A DNA stretch of 64,000 bases from positions 1 to 64,000 of the forward strand of contig JADKEK010000012.1 of assembly GCA_016718035.1 (NCBI GenBank), given 5' to 3'. Shown here one piece after another: positions 7,670-16,168 of the stretch. The notes beneath the pieces are model-generated. The model did no database searches, was not told where the DNA came from, and saw nothing but the letters and a program-made list of their open reading frames with translations. Both the position numbers and the translations under genes were made by a program. Position 1 is the stretch's first letter, and each line of letters opens with the position of its first letter. The stretch comes from Bacteroidota bacterium (GTDB lineage Bacteria; Bacteroidota; Bacteroidia; Chitinophagales; BACL12).

Positions 7670-8869
7670 TTAAGCTGTCCTGCCCGGATAAACTTTAAGC
7701 GCGGCATCAAGACAATCCATTGCTTTATTAATATCATTTTTATTCAACACGTAAGCGATACGCACTTCATTTTTTCCTAATCCCGGTGTAGAATAAAATC
7801 CGGTTGCAGGAGCAAGCATTACCGTTTCGTTGTTGAGGTTAAATGATTCGAGCAACCATTGGCAAAATACATCCGCATCGTCGATTGGCAGTCGAGCAAT
7901 AGCATAAAAAGCGCCACCCGGAGTTGGGCATAAAACGCCATCCATTGCATTTAATCGTTCCACACATAAATTTCGACGTTCAACATATTCTTTTTCCACT
8001 TCGGTAAAATAGGATTCAGGAACATCGAGAAATGCTTCGGCAAGTACTTGTTCCAATGTTGGTGGAGATAAACGTGCCTGTGCAAATTTCATCGCAGTTT
8101 CCATTACTTTATTATTGCGGGAAATTAATGCACCGATGCGAGCACCACATGCGCTATATCTTTTAGAAATGGAATCCATTAAAATAACATGTTCGTCGAG
8201 ACCATCTAAATTCATTACAGAAAAATGTTCTTTTCCATCGTAAACAAATTCGCGATATACTTCGTCGGCAAACAGGAATAAATCGTATTTAATGATGATA
8301 TCTCGCAATTGTATCAATTCTTCTTTCGAGTAGAGATATCCGGTTGGGTTGTTTGGATTACAAATTAAAATTGCCTTTGTTTTCGGGGTAATCATTTTTT
8401 CAAATTCAGAAACCGGAGGCAATGCAAAACCATTTTCGATATGCGAAGTAATGGGTTTTATAACAATATTTCCTGCGGTAGAAAATCCGTTATAATTAGC
8501 ATACAAAGGTTCAGGAATAATTATTTCATCACCTGCATCGAGACAACTCATCATACCAAACATAATGGCTTCGGAGCCACCTGTGGTAATCATTATTTGA
8601 TGGTGATTGATATCGATGTTGCGACTTTTATAATACAACACTAATTTACGTCGGTAAGATTCAAATCCTGCAGAGTGGGAATATTCTAATACTTTTAAAT
8701 CTGTGTGTTTTACGGCATCCATCATTTGAGTAGGGGTAGCAATATCGGGCTGTCCGATATTCAAATGATATATTTTAATTCCTCTGAGTTTAGCTTTTTC
8801 TGCAAAGGGTACTAATTTTCTGATTGGCGATGCGGGCATATGGTTTCCGCGTTGTGAAATTTTCGGCAT
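7670..8869 (-). CDS. PLP-dependent aminotransferase, class I/II
   Basis: The ATG at 8869 (MPKISQRGNHMPASPIRKL) fits the family; the longer frame adds a cysteine-rich stretch with no homology. The product is 399 residues. PLP-enzyme landmarks are in order: 'YHLNIGQPDIATP', 'TTGGSEAIMFGMMSCLDAGD', 'AILICNPNNPTGYLYS', 'LFADEVYREF' (Asp binding the pyridine nitrogen), 'LMDSISKRYSACGARIG' (Schiff-base Lys in SISKRYS) and a C-terminal 'NEVRIAYVL' (Arg binding the substrate carboxylate). This is the aspartate/aromatic aminotransferase fold type I; the exact amino acid substrate cannot be read. A TACCTTTG promoter element ends four bases before the ATG, suggesting a leaderless mRNA. Confidence 0.9.
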   Translation of the reverse strand: MPKISQRGNHMPASPIRKLVPFAEKAKLRGIKIYHLNIGQPDIATPTQMMDAVKHTDLKVLEYSHSAGFESYRRKLVLYYKSRNIDINHHQIMITTGGSEAIMFGMMSCLDAGDEIIIPEPLYANYNGFSTAGNIVIKPITSHIENGFALPPVSEFEKMITPKTKAILICNPNNPTGYLYSKEELIQLRDIIIKYDLFLFADEVYREFVYDGKEHFSVMNLDGLDEHVILMDSISKRYSACGARIGALISRNNKVMETAMKFAQARLSPPTLEQVLAEAFLDVPESYFTEVEKEYVERRNLCVERLNAMDGVLCPTPGGAFYAIARLPIDDADVFCQWLLESFNLNNETVMLAPATGFYSTPGLGKNEVRIAYVLNKNDINKAMDCLDAALKVYPGRTA

Positions 8870-8873
8870 GGGG

Positions 8874-8904
8874 CAAAGGTAAGTATAATGTGCCGATGTG
8901 TCAA
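8874..8904 (-). promoter_or_regulatory. Promoter of the aminotransferase gene (probably leaderless)
   Basis: -7 TACCTTTG (plus-strand CAAAGGTA, 8874-8881) and a partial -33 TTG (CAA at 8902-8904) with a 20-base spacer. The ATG ends the -7 element by only four bases, so transcription should start at or next to the start codon. Confidence 0.55.
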
Positions 8905-8945
8905 TACACCCAAAAGTTGGCAATGGATAGTAGATTAATACAACA

Positions 8946-8975
8946 AAACCTGTCAGGTTTTAAGACCTGTCAGGT
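8946..8975. repeat. Paired AAACCTGTCAGGTTT palindromes
   Basis: AAACCTG-T-CAGGTTT (8946-8960) is a perfect 15-base palindrome. After TAAG comes ACCTG-T-CAGGT (8965-8975), a second perfect palindrome of the same core. They lie between the DUF1573 operon terminator and the aminotransferase promoter. I recall similar CCTGTCAGG words in intergenic DNA of other Bacteroidota, so this may be a dispersed repeat and not an operator. Confidence 0.55.
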
Positions 8976-9000
8976 GTCGGCAATCTCCTATAGCTGACAA

Positions 9001-9038
9001 CAAAAAAAACTCCGCAAGTCTTCAAGACTTGCGGAGTT
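9001..9038 (-). terminator. Intrinsic terminator of the DUF1573 operon
   Basis: A perfect 15-bp stem AACTCCGCAAGTCTT / AAGACTTGCGGAGTT (9008-9022 and 9024-9038) with a one-base loop (effectively a three- to five-base loop). On the minus strand it is followed by a run of T (the A tract at 9002-9009), directly downstream of the DUF1573 gene ending at 9060. Confidence 0.85.
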
Positions 9039-9059
9039 GTCGCAGATTTCGTTTAAGTA

Positions 9060-9500
9060 TTAATTTCCGAAAATCGTTTCCTGAGCAGGAACACTTCCTG
9101 CATCATCTTTTATAACAGTGCCTTTAAAAGTCAATTTAACGCTAGGTGTGCTTGCATTCGACAAAACGGTAATAGATTTAGTAAATCCACCTTCGTTTGC
9201 TGCATTATACACCGCAGAAATATATCCTTTTTGTCCCGGAGCAATTGGTTCTTTAGTCCAATCGGTATTGGTACAACCGCATGTTTTTTGAACATCTGTA
9301 ATAATGAGTGCTTCTTTTCCGGTATTAATAAATTCATACTTTGCCGTTGCAGGTATGCCTTGCGGAATTTTACCGAATTCGTAAGTGTCAGAAACCCATT
9401 CAAATGCCGCTGCATTCGGATTAGTTACACTGCTTGCTGTTTGTGCTGAAACAAGTCCTGTTACAGCAACAAAAGCGATTATTGATAATATTTTTTTCAT
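9060..9500 (-). CDS. DUF1573 domain secreted protein (second of tandem pair)
   Basis: 146 residues with signal peptide MKKILSIIAFVAVTGLVSAQ. The mature part is one DUF1573 Ig-like domain: 'FGKIPQGIPATAKYEFINTG', then 'VQKTCGCTNTDWTKEPIAPG' with the characteristic CGC motif, then 'PSVKLTFKGTVIK'. DUF1573 proteins are exported beta-sandwich proteins of unknown function that are widespread in Bacteroidota. The gene is 20 bp downstream of a paralogue on the same strand and shares most of its core residues with it, so the pair arose by tandem duplication. The two are probably co-transcribed, ending at the strong terminator at 9001-9038. Confidence 0.9.
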   Translation of the reverse strand: MKKILSIIAFVAVTGLVSAQTASSVTNPNAAAFEWVSDTYEFGKIPQGIPATAKYEFINTGKEALIITDVQKTCGCTNTDWTKEPIAPGQKGYISAVYNAANEGGFTKSITVLSNASTPSVKLTFKGTVIKDDAGSVPAQETIFGN

Positions 9501-9520
9501 TGACTGGTAGTTTATTAAGA

Positions 9521-10006
9521 TTAATTGCCTCCCTGATTAAAAATATTGTTTTGTTCAGGAACACTGCCTGCTTGCTCAGATTTTAACACTGTTCCTTTGA
9601 AATATAATTTCACTGAAGGTGTTTTTGAATCAGACTGAACAGTAATTGCTTTGGTGAAAGGTCCTTCTTTAGCAGCATTAAATTCTGCCATTACAAAACC
9701 TTGCTGACCCGGCATGATTGGTTCTTTAGTCCAGTCAGTAACTGTGCAACCACAAGTTTTTTGAACGTTTGATATAATAATAGGTGATTTACCGGTATTG
9801 GTAAATAAGAATTTGTTTTTAACCGGAACACCCTGAGGTATAGTTCCAAAATCATGTGTTTCTTCAGCCCACTGGAATTCACCGGCATCAGGATTAATAA
9901 CCGGGGTAGCGGTTGTTGAACCTGAAGAAGGAGAAACTGAAGTTTGCGCAAATGAAGCGCTGGCGATCAACATGATCAACGGGAGTGTGTAGAACAATTT
10001 TTTCAT
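9521..10006 (-). CDS. DUF1573 domain secreted protein (first of tandem pair)
   Basis: The ATG at 10006 gives MKKLFYTLPLIMLIASASFAQ; the upstream in-frame start would only add MYYI. The product is 161 residues, with a Ser/Thr-rich linker (SVSPSSGSTTATPVI) before the DUF1573 domain: 'FGTIPQGVPVKNKFLFTNTG', 'VQKTCGCTVTDWTKEPIMPG', 'PSVKLYFKGTVLK'. It is the closest relative of the next gene; the main difference is the linker and the C-terminal 'NIFNQGGN' tail. A -7-like TAAAATTG (10015-10022, minus strand) lies just upstream but is imperfect. The function is unknown; it probably sits in the periplasm or on the surface. Confidence 0.9.
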   Translation of the reverse strand: MKKLFYTLPLIMLIASASFAQTSVSPSSGSTTATPVINPDAGEFQWAEETHDFGTIPQGVPVKNKFLFTNTGKSPIIISNVQKTCGCTVTDWTKEPIMPGQQGFVMAEFNAAKEGPFTKAITVQSDSKTPSVKLYFKGTVLKSEQAGSVPEQNNIFNQGGN

Positions 10007-10172
10007 AATATAATACAATTTTAGTTGTTAACGCTAACTGATGTAAAAATATCAAATCCTGTTTAAAGGTTTGAATCCGCAGAAAACATACAAGAATTAT
10101 ACCAGTAGCCATTGAACCGCAATTTTTTTTCAAAATACCCATTTACACAGCCAGAGACCAGGCATATTTATG

Positions 10173-10180
10173 TATTTTTG
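10173..10180 (+). promoter_or_regulatory. -7 element of the E1 dehydrogenase gene
   Basis: TATTTTTG is an exact TAnnTTTG match ending 20 bases before the ATG, giving a short leader of about 14 bases. I see no convincing -33 TTTG at the expected distance, so the call is partial. Confidence 0.4.
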
Positions 10181-10200
10181 CAGCCTTATTCTTTAGTAAT

Positions 10201-12609
10201 ATGTCGGAATTAATGCAAAATAATAATATCACTTTCGAAGCCTTTAAGCAGGACGTTATTAACGACTTCAAAATGGCTTGTTTAAGCCGTGAGGTAAGCC
10301 TTTTGGGCCGTAAAGAGGTGTTGACCGGAAAGGCCAAATTTGGCATTTTTGGCGATGGTAAAGAGGTTGCTCAAATTGCCATGGCTAAGGTTTTTAAAGC
10401 CGGCGACTTTAGGTCGGGGTATTATCGCGACCAAACTTTTATGTTTAGCTCCGGAATGGCTTCGCCTGAACACTTTTTTGCGCAGTTGTACGCTATTCCT
10501 GATACAATTTCAGAACCGAATTCGGGCGGAAGGCAGATGAATGGTCATTTTGCTACACGCTTACTGGACAATAATGGCAACTGGACCGACCAGACTGCTA
10601 CAAAAAATACTTCATCAGATACGTCTCCTACGGCTTCACAAATGGTTCGCGCAGTTGGTTTGGCCTTAGCTTCAACGCTTTACAGACAAAATCCGGAAAC
10701 GGATAGCCGTGGGTTTTCGGTAAACGGAAATGAAGTGGTTTTCGCTACAATTGGTGATGCCAGCACATCTGAAGGCGTGTTTTGGGAAGCAGTAAATGCA
10801 GCCGGCGTATTAAAAATCCCACTTGCTTTTTTTGTGTGGGATGATGGTTATGGCATTTCTGTTCCGAAAAAATATCAGACAACCAAACAAAATATATCAG
10901 AGGTTTTATCCGGATTCCAATTGGATGAGGAAGGCAACGGGATTAGAATTTATGAAGTGAAAGGTTGGGATTATGCTGCTCTTGTACAAACGTTTGAGGA
11001 AGGTATTGAACTTTGCCGCCGCGAGCATGTGCCTGTGTTTTTTCACGTAACAGAAGTAACTCAACCACAGGGTCACTCCACTTCAGGTTCTCACGAACGT
11101 TATAAGTCAAAGGAAAGACTGGAATGGGAAGCCGAATGGGATTGTATTCAAAAAATGAAAACCTGGATGATTGCTTCCAGTATTGCTACTGACGAGCAAA
11201 TTCAGGTTATGATAGCTGAGGCTAAAGAAATAGCCAAGGCAGAACAAAAATCAGCTTGGAATAAACACCTTTTGTCTATTAAGGCGGACATGGATGTATT
11301 GTTTTCTCTACTAGCAGGGCTGGAATCCAATACCAACAATGCTTCCGGGGTAAATCAAGCGATATCAATGTTGAGGGCGACTATTGACCCGGTGCGTCGC
11401 GATGTGATGAAAGCGGCTAAACATGCATTGTATGCAACAGCCGGTGAAACAAGCAGCGAACGCACAACCTTATTAAATTGGGTAAAACAATACGACCAGC
11501 TTAACGATGAGCGTTACAATGGCAATTTATGGAGTAATTCAAGTGACGCTGTGTTAAAAGCTGCTGTCATTCAACCAGAATATGCTGCAGATGCTCCGCT
11601 TGTTAATGGTTTTGAGATTATTAATAAATGCTTTGATGAGCATTTTGCGAAAAATGATAAAATATTCGCTTTTGGTGAAGACCTTGGTAAAATTGGAGAT
11701 GTAAACCAGGGTTTTGCCGGCTTACAGGAAAAATATGGTGAAAGCCGGATTTTTGATGTGGGTATTCGTGAAGCCACTATTGTGGGGCAAGGTATTGGAA
11801 TGGCAATGCGAGGCATGAGACCAATTGCTGAAATTCAATATTTAGATTATTTATTATATGGTTTACAGCCAATCAGCGATGATCTGGCAACCTTACAATA
11901 CAGAACTGCAGGCGGTCAAAAAGCACCTGTCATTATCAGAACCAGAGGACATCGTTTAGAAGGCATTTGGCATACAGGCTCACCAATGGGTATGATTTTA
12001 CATGCTTGTCGCGGTGTGCATGTTTGTGTGCCTAGAAATATGACTCAAGCTGCAGGGATGTATAATCTCCTTTTAAACTGCGATGAACCGGCAATAGTTA
12101 TTGAGTGCTTAAATGGTTATCGTTTAAAAGAACCACTTCCTGCTAATATTTCTTCATTTACAGTTCCATTAGGTGTTCCTGAAATTTTAACCCAGGGCGA
12201 TGATATTACGGTAGTTTCTTATGGTTCTACATTACGTATTGTTCAAGATGCTTGTAAGTTGTTGGCGGAACGCGGAATTAGTGCAGAAATAATTGATGTT
12301 CAAACACTTATGCCTTTCGATATTTATGGTATCATTCGTGAGTCGGTAAAACGTACCAGCAGGGTGATATTTATAGATGAAGATGTTCCCGGTGGAGCAT
12401 CTGCATATATGATGCAACAGGTATTTAAAGATGAGAGCTTGTTCAGGTATTTGGATGCATTCCCTAAATGTTTGAGTGCACGTGATAACCGTTCAGCTTA
12501 TGCTAGTGATGGCGACTACTTTTGTAAACCAAATGAAGAGGATATTTTTGAGGCTATCTACAGCATGATGCATGATGTGAGCCCTAAAAGTTACCCGGCC
12601 ATCTTTTAA
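10201..12609 (+). CDS. Fused E1 alpha/beta 2-oxoacid dehydrogenase (branched-chain type)
   Basis: An 802-residue fusion of both E1 subunits of a thiamine-diphosphate dehydrogenase, probably the branched-chain 2-oxoacid (2-oxoisovalerate) complex. Residues 1 to about 400 are the alpha part: 'RSGYYRDQTFMFSSGM' and the ThDP motif 'GDASTSEGVFWEAVNAAG' from about residue 185, closing with 'FFVWDDGYGISVP'. From about 460 to the end is the beta part: 'FGEDLGKIGDVNQGFAGL', 'EIQYLDYLLYGLQPISDD', 'RTRGHRLEGIWHTGSPM', and 'VIFIDEDVPGGASAYMMQQ'. It decarboxylates the 2-oxoacid and acylates the E2 lipoyl group; E2 and E3 are not in this window. In the ThDP motif the usual Asn pair of 'NNGYAIS' is Asp-Asp here, which I believe is common in this fused subfamily. 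Confidence 0.92.
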   Translation: MSELMQNNNITFEAFKQDVINDFKMACLSREVSLLGRKEVLTGKAKFGIFGDGKEVAQIAMAKVFKAGDFRSGYYRDQTFMFSSGMASPEHFFAQLYAIPDTISEPNSGGRQMNGHFATRLLDNNGNWTDQTATKNTSSDTSPTASQMVRAVGLALASTLYRQNPETDSRGFSVNGNEVVFATIGDASTSEGVFWEAVNAAGVLKIPLAFFVWDDGYGISVPKKYQTTKQNISEVLSGFQLDEEGNGIRIYEVKGWDYAALVQTFEEGIELCRREHVPVFFHVTEVTQPQGHSTSGSHERYKSKERLEWEAEWDCIQKMKTWMIASSIATDEQIQVMIAEAKEIAKAEQKSAWNKHLLSIKADMDVLFSLLAGLESNTNNASGVNQAISMLRATIDPVRRDVMKAAKHALYATAGETSSERTTLLNWVKQYDQLNDERYNGNLWSNSSDAVLKAAVIQPEYAADAPLVNGFEIINKCFDEHFAKNDKIFAFGEDLGKIGDVNQGFAGLQEKYGESRIFDVGIREATIVGQGIGMAMRGMRPIAEIQYLDYLLYGLQPISDDLATLQYRTAGGQKAPVIIRTRGHRLEGIWHTGSPMGMILHACRGVHVCVPRNMTQAAGMYNLLLNCDEPAIVIECLNGYRLKEPLPANISSFTVPLGVPEILTQGDDITVVSYGSTLRIVQDACKLLAERGISAEIIDVQTLMPFDIYGIIRESVKRTSRVIFIDEDVPGGASAYMMQQVFKDESLFRYLDAFPKCLSARDNRSAYASDGDYFCKPNEEDIFEAIYSMMHDVSPKSYPAIF

Positions 12610-12620
12610 TAAAACGTAAA

Positions 12621-12722
12621 TGCCGGGGTTAAAATACCCGCAAATGACGAGGTCAGGAAGGAAGTGGAACGGGCTGTAATGTGCCGCTATTAGCGCGTTT
12701 CAGCCAATTTTCCATCCCGGAT
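12621..12722 (+). ncRNA. ffs: Candidate structured small RNA, SRP (4.5S)-like
   Basis: The 220-bp gap after the E1 gene is locally GC-rich and holds 'GACGAGGTCAGGAAGGAAG', close to the SRP RNA domain IV signature GGTCAGGTCCGGAAGGAAG but lacking five bases (GGTCC) on the 5' side of the tetraloop. About 25 bases later comes 'GTAATGTGCCG', resembling the 3' part of 4.5S RNA. Pairing supports a folded RNA: an outer stem CCGGGGT (12623-12629) with ATCCCGG (12714-12720, one G-T pair), CCCG (12637-12640) with CGGG (12670-12673), or alternatively GGCTG (12672-12676) with CAGCC (12701-12705), and a CGCT/AGCG hairpin. Strand and ends are inferred. It could also be an unrelated small RNA. No other SRP RNA candidate is in the window. 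Confidence 0.45.
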
Positions 12723-12759
12723 TCTTATTCGCGGCGCTTACAAAAGTCACCAAAAATAT

Positions 12760-12790
12760 TTTGAGATAGATTCATTATGTTATAGTTTTG
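12760..12790 (+). promoter_or_regulatory. Bacteroidota-type promoter of the cold-shock gene
   Basis: TTTG (12760-12763), a 19-base spacer and TAGTTTTG (12783-12790): an exact match to the -33/-7 consensus at the ideal spacing. The expected start is near 12796, leaving a leader of about 33 bases that is very rich in A and T (TTTATTAATTATTATTTTTT). Confidence 0.75.
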
Positions 12791-12829
12791 CATCGTTAAA
12801 CAATTTATTAATTATTATTTTTTTTTAAA

Positions 12830-13024
12830 ATGGAAACTGGTAAAATTAAATTTTTCAATGCCACCAAAGGTTTTGGTTTTATTGTTAAAGACGGAACAAA
12901 CGAAGAAATTTTTGTTCATCAATCAGGTTTGATTGATAAAGTAAAACAAAACGACCTCGTTACATTCGACATCGTTGATGGCCGTAAAGGTAAAAATGCT
13001 GTTAATGTAAAGATTGTTGGATAA
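12830..13024 (+). CDS. Cold-shock protein, CspA family
   Basis: A 64-residue single cold-shock domain, the usual length. It has 'METGKIKFFNATKGFGFIV' with the RNP1 motif (KGFGFI) and 'EEIFVHQSGL' with RNP2 (IFVHQ), followed by 'VTFDIVDGRKGKNAVNV'. These proteins bind single-stranded RNA or DNA through an OB-fold and act as RNA chaperones. The gene is a single-gene unit: a consensus promoter at 12760-12790 and a strong terminator at 13047-13076. The leader is AT-rich with no Shine-Dalgarno sequence, as expected in this phylum. Confidence 0.95.
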   Translation: METGKIKFFNATKGFGFIVKDGTNEEIFVHQSGLIDKVKQNDLVTFDIVDGRKGKNAVNVKIVG

Positions 13025-13046
13025 TAACAACACACAGCAAAGAAAT

Positions 13047-13076
13047 AAAAAACCCTGACGATTGTCAGGGTTTTTT
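13047..13076. terminator. Bidirectional terminator between csp and yebC
   Basis: AAAAAACCCTGAC (13047-13059), loop GATT, GTCAGGGTTTTTT (13064-13076). It is flanked by A and T tracts so that it works for the plus-strand cold-shock gene and the converging minus-strand YebC gene. Confidence 0.88.
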
Positions 13077-13091
13077 TTATGCTTGAATTAT

Positions 13092-13811
13092 TTAGTTTTC
13101 AGCTTCATCCATGTTATGGAAAATATTCACCACATCATCATCTTCTTCTAATTTTTCAATAAGGTTATTCACCAAATTTTCGTTGTCGGCATTTAATTTA
13201 ATTTTATCATGAGGTAAGCGTAATAATTCAGCACCCATGATTTCAATCTTCATATCATCCAACTTTTTCTGCATGGTTCCGAAATCGTTGAAAGTTGTTT
13301 CAACATATACCACGCCTTCTTCTTCATAAATATCTTCAGCACCTGCATCAATCAGGTCAAGTTCCATTTCTTCTAAATTGATTTTAGTAGCCTCTATTTT
13401 AAAGATGCCTTTGCGGTCGAACAAGTAACCTACAGAACCACTTGTGCCCAATGCACCACCACCACGGCTGAACAACAAACGTACGTTAGCTACTGTGCGT
13501 GTGGTATTATCGGTAGCGCATTCTACCATCATAGCAACACCGCCGGGTCCAATTCCTTCATATACTACTTCTTCGAAATTGCCTTCTTCTTTGCTCGAAG
13601 CGCGTTTAATTGCAGAGTCTACTCTGTCCTTAGGCATTTGAACAGATTTGGCATTTTGAATGGCCAAACGCAGTTTAGGGTTGGTATCAGGGTTAGGTCC
13701 GCCATTTTTTACAGCAATAGCAATTTCACGTCCGATACGGGTGAAGTTTTTCGCCATTGCATCCCAGCGTTTAAATTTTTTCTCTTTGCGATATTCGAAG
13801 GCACGTCCCAT
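13092..13811 (-). CDS. YebC/PmpR family factor
   Basis: 239 residues, the normal length of YebC/TACO1 proteins. The three-part layout is clear: the N-terminal helical domain 'MGRAFEYRKEKKFKRWDAM...FTRIGREIAIAVKNGGPNP', the middle 'YEGIGPGGVAMMVECATDN' with the family GPGG signature, and an acidic C-terminal end 'LEEDDDVVNIFHNMDEAEN'. It is often annotated as a transcriptional regulator; recent work on the family points to a role on the ribosome, helping translation of proline-rich stretches. In this lineage the N-terminal end is slightly variant (MGRAFEYRKEKKFKRWDAM instead of MAGHSKW). A -7 match TAAATTTG is at 13834-13841. Confidence 0.92.
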   Translation of the reverse strand: MGRAFEYRKEKKFKRWDAMAKNFTRIGREIAIAVKNGGPNPDTNPKLRLAIQNAKSVQMPKDRVDSAIKRASSKEEGNFEEVVYEGIGPGGVAMMVECATDNTTRTVANVRLLFSRGGGALGTSGSVGYLFDRKGIFKIEATKINLEEMELDLIDAGAEDIYEEEGVVYVETTFNDFGTMQKKLDDMKIEIMGAELLRLPHDKIKLNADNENLVNNLIEKLEEDDDVVNIFHNMDEAEN

Positions 13812-13833
13812 TGGTAAAGTAATTTTGAGGATG

Positions 13834-13864
13834 CAAATTTAATTTGTTCAGGCACAATTGCCAA
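13834..13864 (-). promoter_or_regulatory. Promoter of the yebC gene
   Basis: -7 TAAATTTG (plus-strand CAAATTTA at 13834-13841) with a partial -33 TTG (CAA at 13862-13864) and a 20-base spacer. The expected leader is about 16 bases. Confidence 0.5.
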
Positions 13865-13882
13865 CTCGAAACCGATTTCCTG

Positions 13883-16168
13883 TCAGAATACCACAAATTT
13901 GTGCGCCGAAACCTTATCATCTGCGGTCAGCCGAAAGAAATAAACGCCACTGGCCAAATGTGAAATGTCAATAGGGTAGATGTAACTTCCTTCTCCTTTG
14001 ATACTTTCTTCAATACGAAATACCACCTGACCGTTGAGGTCCACGAGGTCTAATACCACTGAAGTAAGTGAGGTAAGTCCCATAATCAGGGTTGTAGTAT
14101 TACTTGCCGGATTACCATATATAAGCAATTGTTGTTCGAAAGCGGTATCAATAGGTGGGATAATCACTTCATTATTTTGATTAGGGCTAGCTTCATCTAA
14201 TTCAACAAAAGGACCGGAACCATTTGGAATTCGACCTATCGATTGGTCGGCAATCTGATTGGTGAACGAAACGGTATCTATTATTGCGTAATAATATTCA
14301 GGTCCTGAAAAAATACCGATTTCATCTTTGTCGCCATCTAACTTAAAATTACAATGGAATATTCCAGCTTCAGGATTATCATCGGCATAAAATAGCGCAT
14401 AAGCACCTGCATATAATATAACATCAGGCATTTTAAATTTACCCGGGCGATCAAATTCATCGCTTAGGTATTTATCACCTAAATAAATATTAGCTGCTGT
14501 GGGATTAAATAATTCGATATAATCTGAATAAACATTATTTTCATCAGGAAGTGTGATGGTATTAATTGCTAAAAATTCATTAATTACTATGTGCTCAGGG
14601 GAAAATCCAACATAAATACTATCAACACCACATAAAGGATAAGCATTCATATTACCTGCATTATCAGAAGCTGTTATATAATAATATAAAGTTTCATTTT
14701 CATGGAACATGGATTCTAATAAATTGCCATAAATACCATCACCACTCACGCCATCCCAATGCGTACCATCATCGTACATAGTAGTGGATTCAAAATCTAC
14801 ATTATTATAACTCCAATTTAATATTACTTCTTCTATTGCTGCGTCATCTTCAATAAATGCTGTTATTTCAATAACGTCACTTGACGATGGCATTAAAGGA
14901 TAATGATGAATGTATTTAATAATTGGCGTTATATTATTTAATTCAACTTGTGATAAGGTATTTTCATCTCGCGCTTCAATAAAATTTTTAATTCCATATG
15001 GCGTATGGTCGTCAATATTATTTTGTTCAAATCCGTTATAAAAGTCATCGTAAGTGTAGCCGTAATCGAAGGTGTGTAAAATATCATCTACAACAGCCGG
15101 AGCAATCAATTCACGAATAGCATCTATATGTGGATTTAAAACATCCGGATGCATAGCAATGGATGCAATATAATTGAGGTAATAACTAAACCGATTGCGG
15201 TATTCATCAATCTGCATCAGCTTTTCAACCATGGGTCTGTCGTCAAAATTCCATTCATAAACATCGCGCTCAGTCCAATCGATTCCAAACCAGTCGACAC
15301 CTAAAACATTATCACAATCGTAACTTAAAAATTCGAGTTGGCCGGTAAAATTGTTATGATATAAATAGAAATTATTTTGATTGGCACCATAATTATCCCA
15401 ATGGCCGGTACTAATATCTAATGCATATATTTTTAAAAATTGGTCGACATTAAATATTTTTTCCAGTTCGCAAGGTAAATCAGCAATTGGTGTGTTTTCT
15501 AACACATTGGTCAGATTTATTAAATCTGATTTGTCGTTAGCACTTTCGTTATTCAATAATTCATATGAGCTATAAGCGGCTTGGCCTTCACCATTGTATT
15601 CAAAGTTACTGCCATATACACATTTATATAAATTCCCTGAATCGTCACCATAACGGTTGCGCAAAAATACATCATCATATTCTTCAGTTAAAGAATACAA
15701 CCCGTAATAAAAATTATTAATATAAATTTTTGCAAAACTCACTCTGCGTTCTGGCAAGTCTAAACTATTATAAATATCAAAATATATTTTTTCTCTACTC
15801 ATTGTAGGGTCGTTGTGATTGCCAATAAGATTGAGTTTTTTCGCGCCTTCAAATTTGCGACCTGATTCGTAAGTGTTGAATGAAATTTTAAAGGATTTTT
15901 TTGCAGAAAATAATGAAGTATTTCCGCGTAAACGAAATCCCACATTTTCTAAGGTATCTTTTAACACTGGTGAGTCGTAAATAAATTGAACGGCGTATTC
16001 GTATTCGTTTTCTAAATTATCGAACATTTCCTCTAACGAATCAGGGTCTATAGTGATGTAAATGGAATTAACCATAGTATCATCGTACACGACACTGTAA
16101 GGAGTAGATTGGGCAAATAATTCCTGCGTCAGGGCAATTATTGTTACTAAAAGTAAAATTTTTCTCAA
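13883..16168 (-). CDS. Secreted CotH-kinase-like protein with lamin-tail domain and T9SS sorting domain
   Basis: The frame has no ATG near its start. A TTG at 16189 overlaps a -7 element (16187-16194), so I prefer the TTG at 16168, which gives the signal peptide MRKILLLVTIIALTQELFAQ and 761 residues. The first half is a CotH-type kinase domain: 'GFRLRGNTSLFSAKKSFKI', 'KKLNLIGNHNDPTMSREKI', 'YINNFYYGLYSLTEEYDD' and 'HWDNYGANQNNFYLY' with 'LSYDCDNVLGVDW'. Around residues 545-660 is a lamin-tail domain ('HIVINEFLAINTI...SDYIELFNPT'). The last 75 residues are a type A T9SS sorting domain ('LLIYGNPASNTTTLIM...VVFRIEE...GVYFFRLTADDKVS'). CotH kinases phosphorylate proteins in spore coats and in some bacteria; the target here is unknown. 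It is predicted to be surface-exported. Confidence 0.85.
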   Translation of the reverse strand: MRKILLLVTIIALTQELFAQSTPYSVVYDDTMVNSIYITIDPDSLEEMFDNLENEYEYAVQFIYDSPVLKDTLENVGFRLRGNTSLFSAKKSFKISFNTYESGRKFEGAKKLNLIGNHNDPTMSREKIYFDIYNSLDLPERRVSFAKIYINNFYYGLYSLTEEYDDVFLRNRYGDDSGNLYKCVYGSNFEYNGEGQAAYSSYELLNNESANDKSDLINLTNVLENTPIADLPCELEKIFNVDQFLKIYALDISTGHWDNYGANQNNFYLYHNNFTGQLEFLSYDCDNVLGVDWFGIDWTERDVYEWNFDDRPMVEKLMQIDEYRNRFSYYLNYIASIAMHPDVLNPHIDAIRELIAPAVVDDILHTFDYGYTYDDFYNGFEQNNIDDHTPYGIKNFIEARDENTLSQVELNNITPIIKYIHHYPLMPSSSDVIEITAFIEDDAAIEEVILNWSYNNVDFESTTMYDDGTHWDGVSGDGIYGNLLESMFHENETLYYYITASDNAGNMNAYPLCGVDSIYVGFSPEHIVINEFLAINTITLPDENNVYSDYIELFNPTAANIYLGDKYLSDEFDRPGKFKMPDVILYAGAYALFYADDNPEAGIFHCNFKLDGDKDEIGIFSGPEYYYAIIDTVSFTNQIADQSIGRIPNGSGPFVELDEASPNQNNEVIIPPIDTAFEQQLLIYGNPASNTTTLIMGLTSLTSVVLDLVDLNGQVVFRIEESIKGEGSYIYPIDISHLASGVYFFRLTADDKVSAHKFVVF

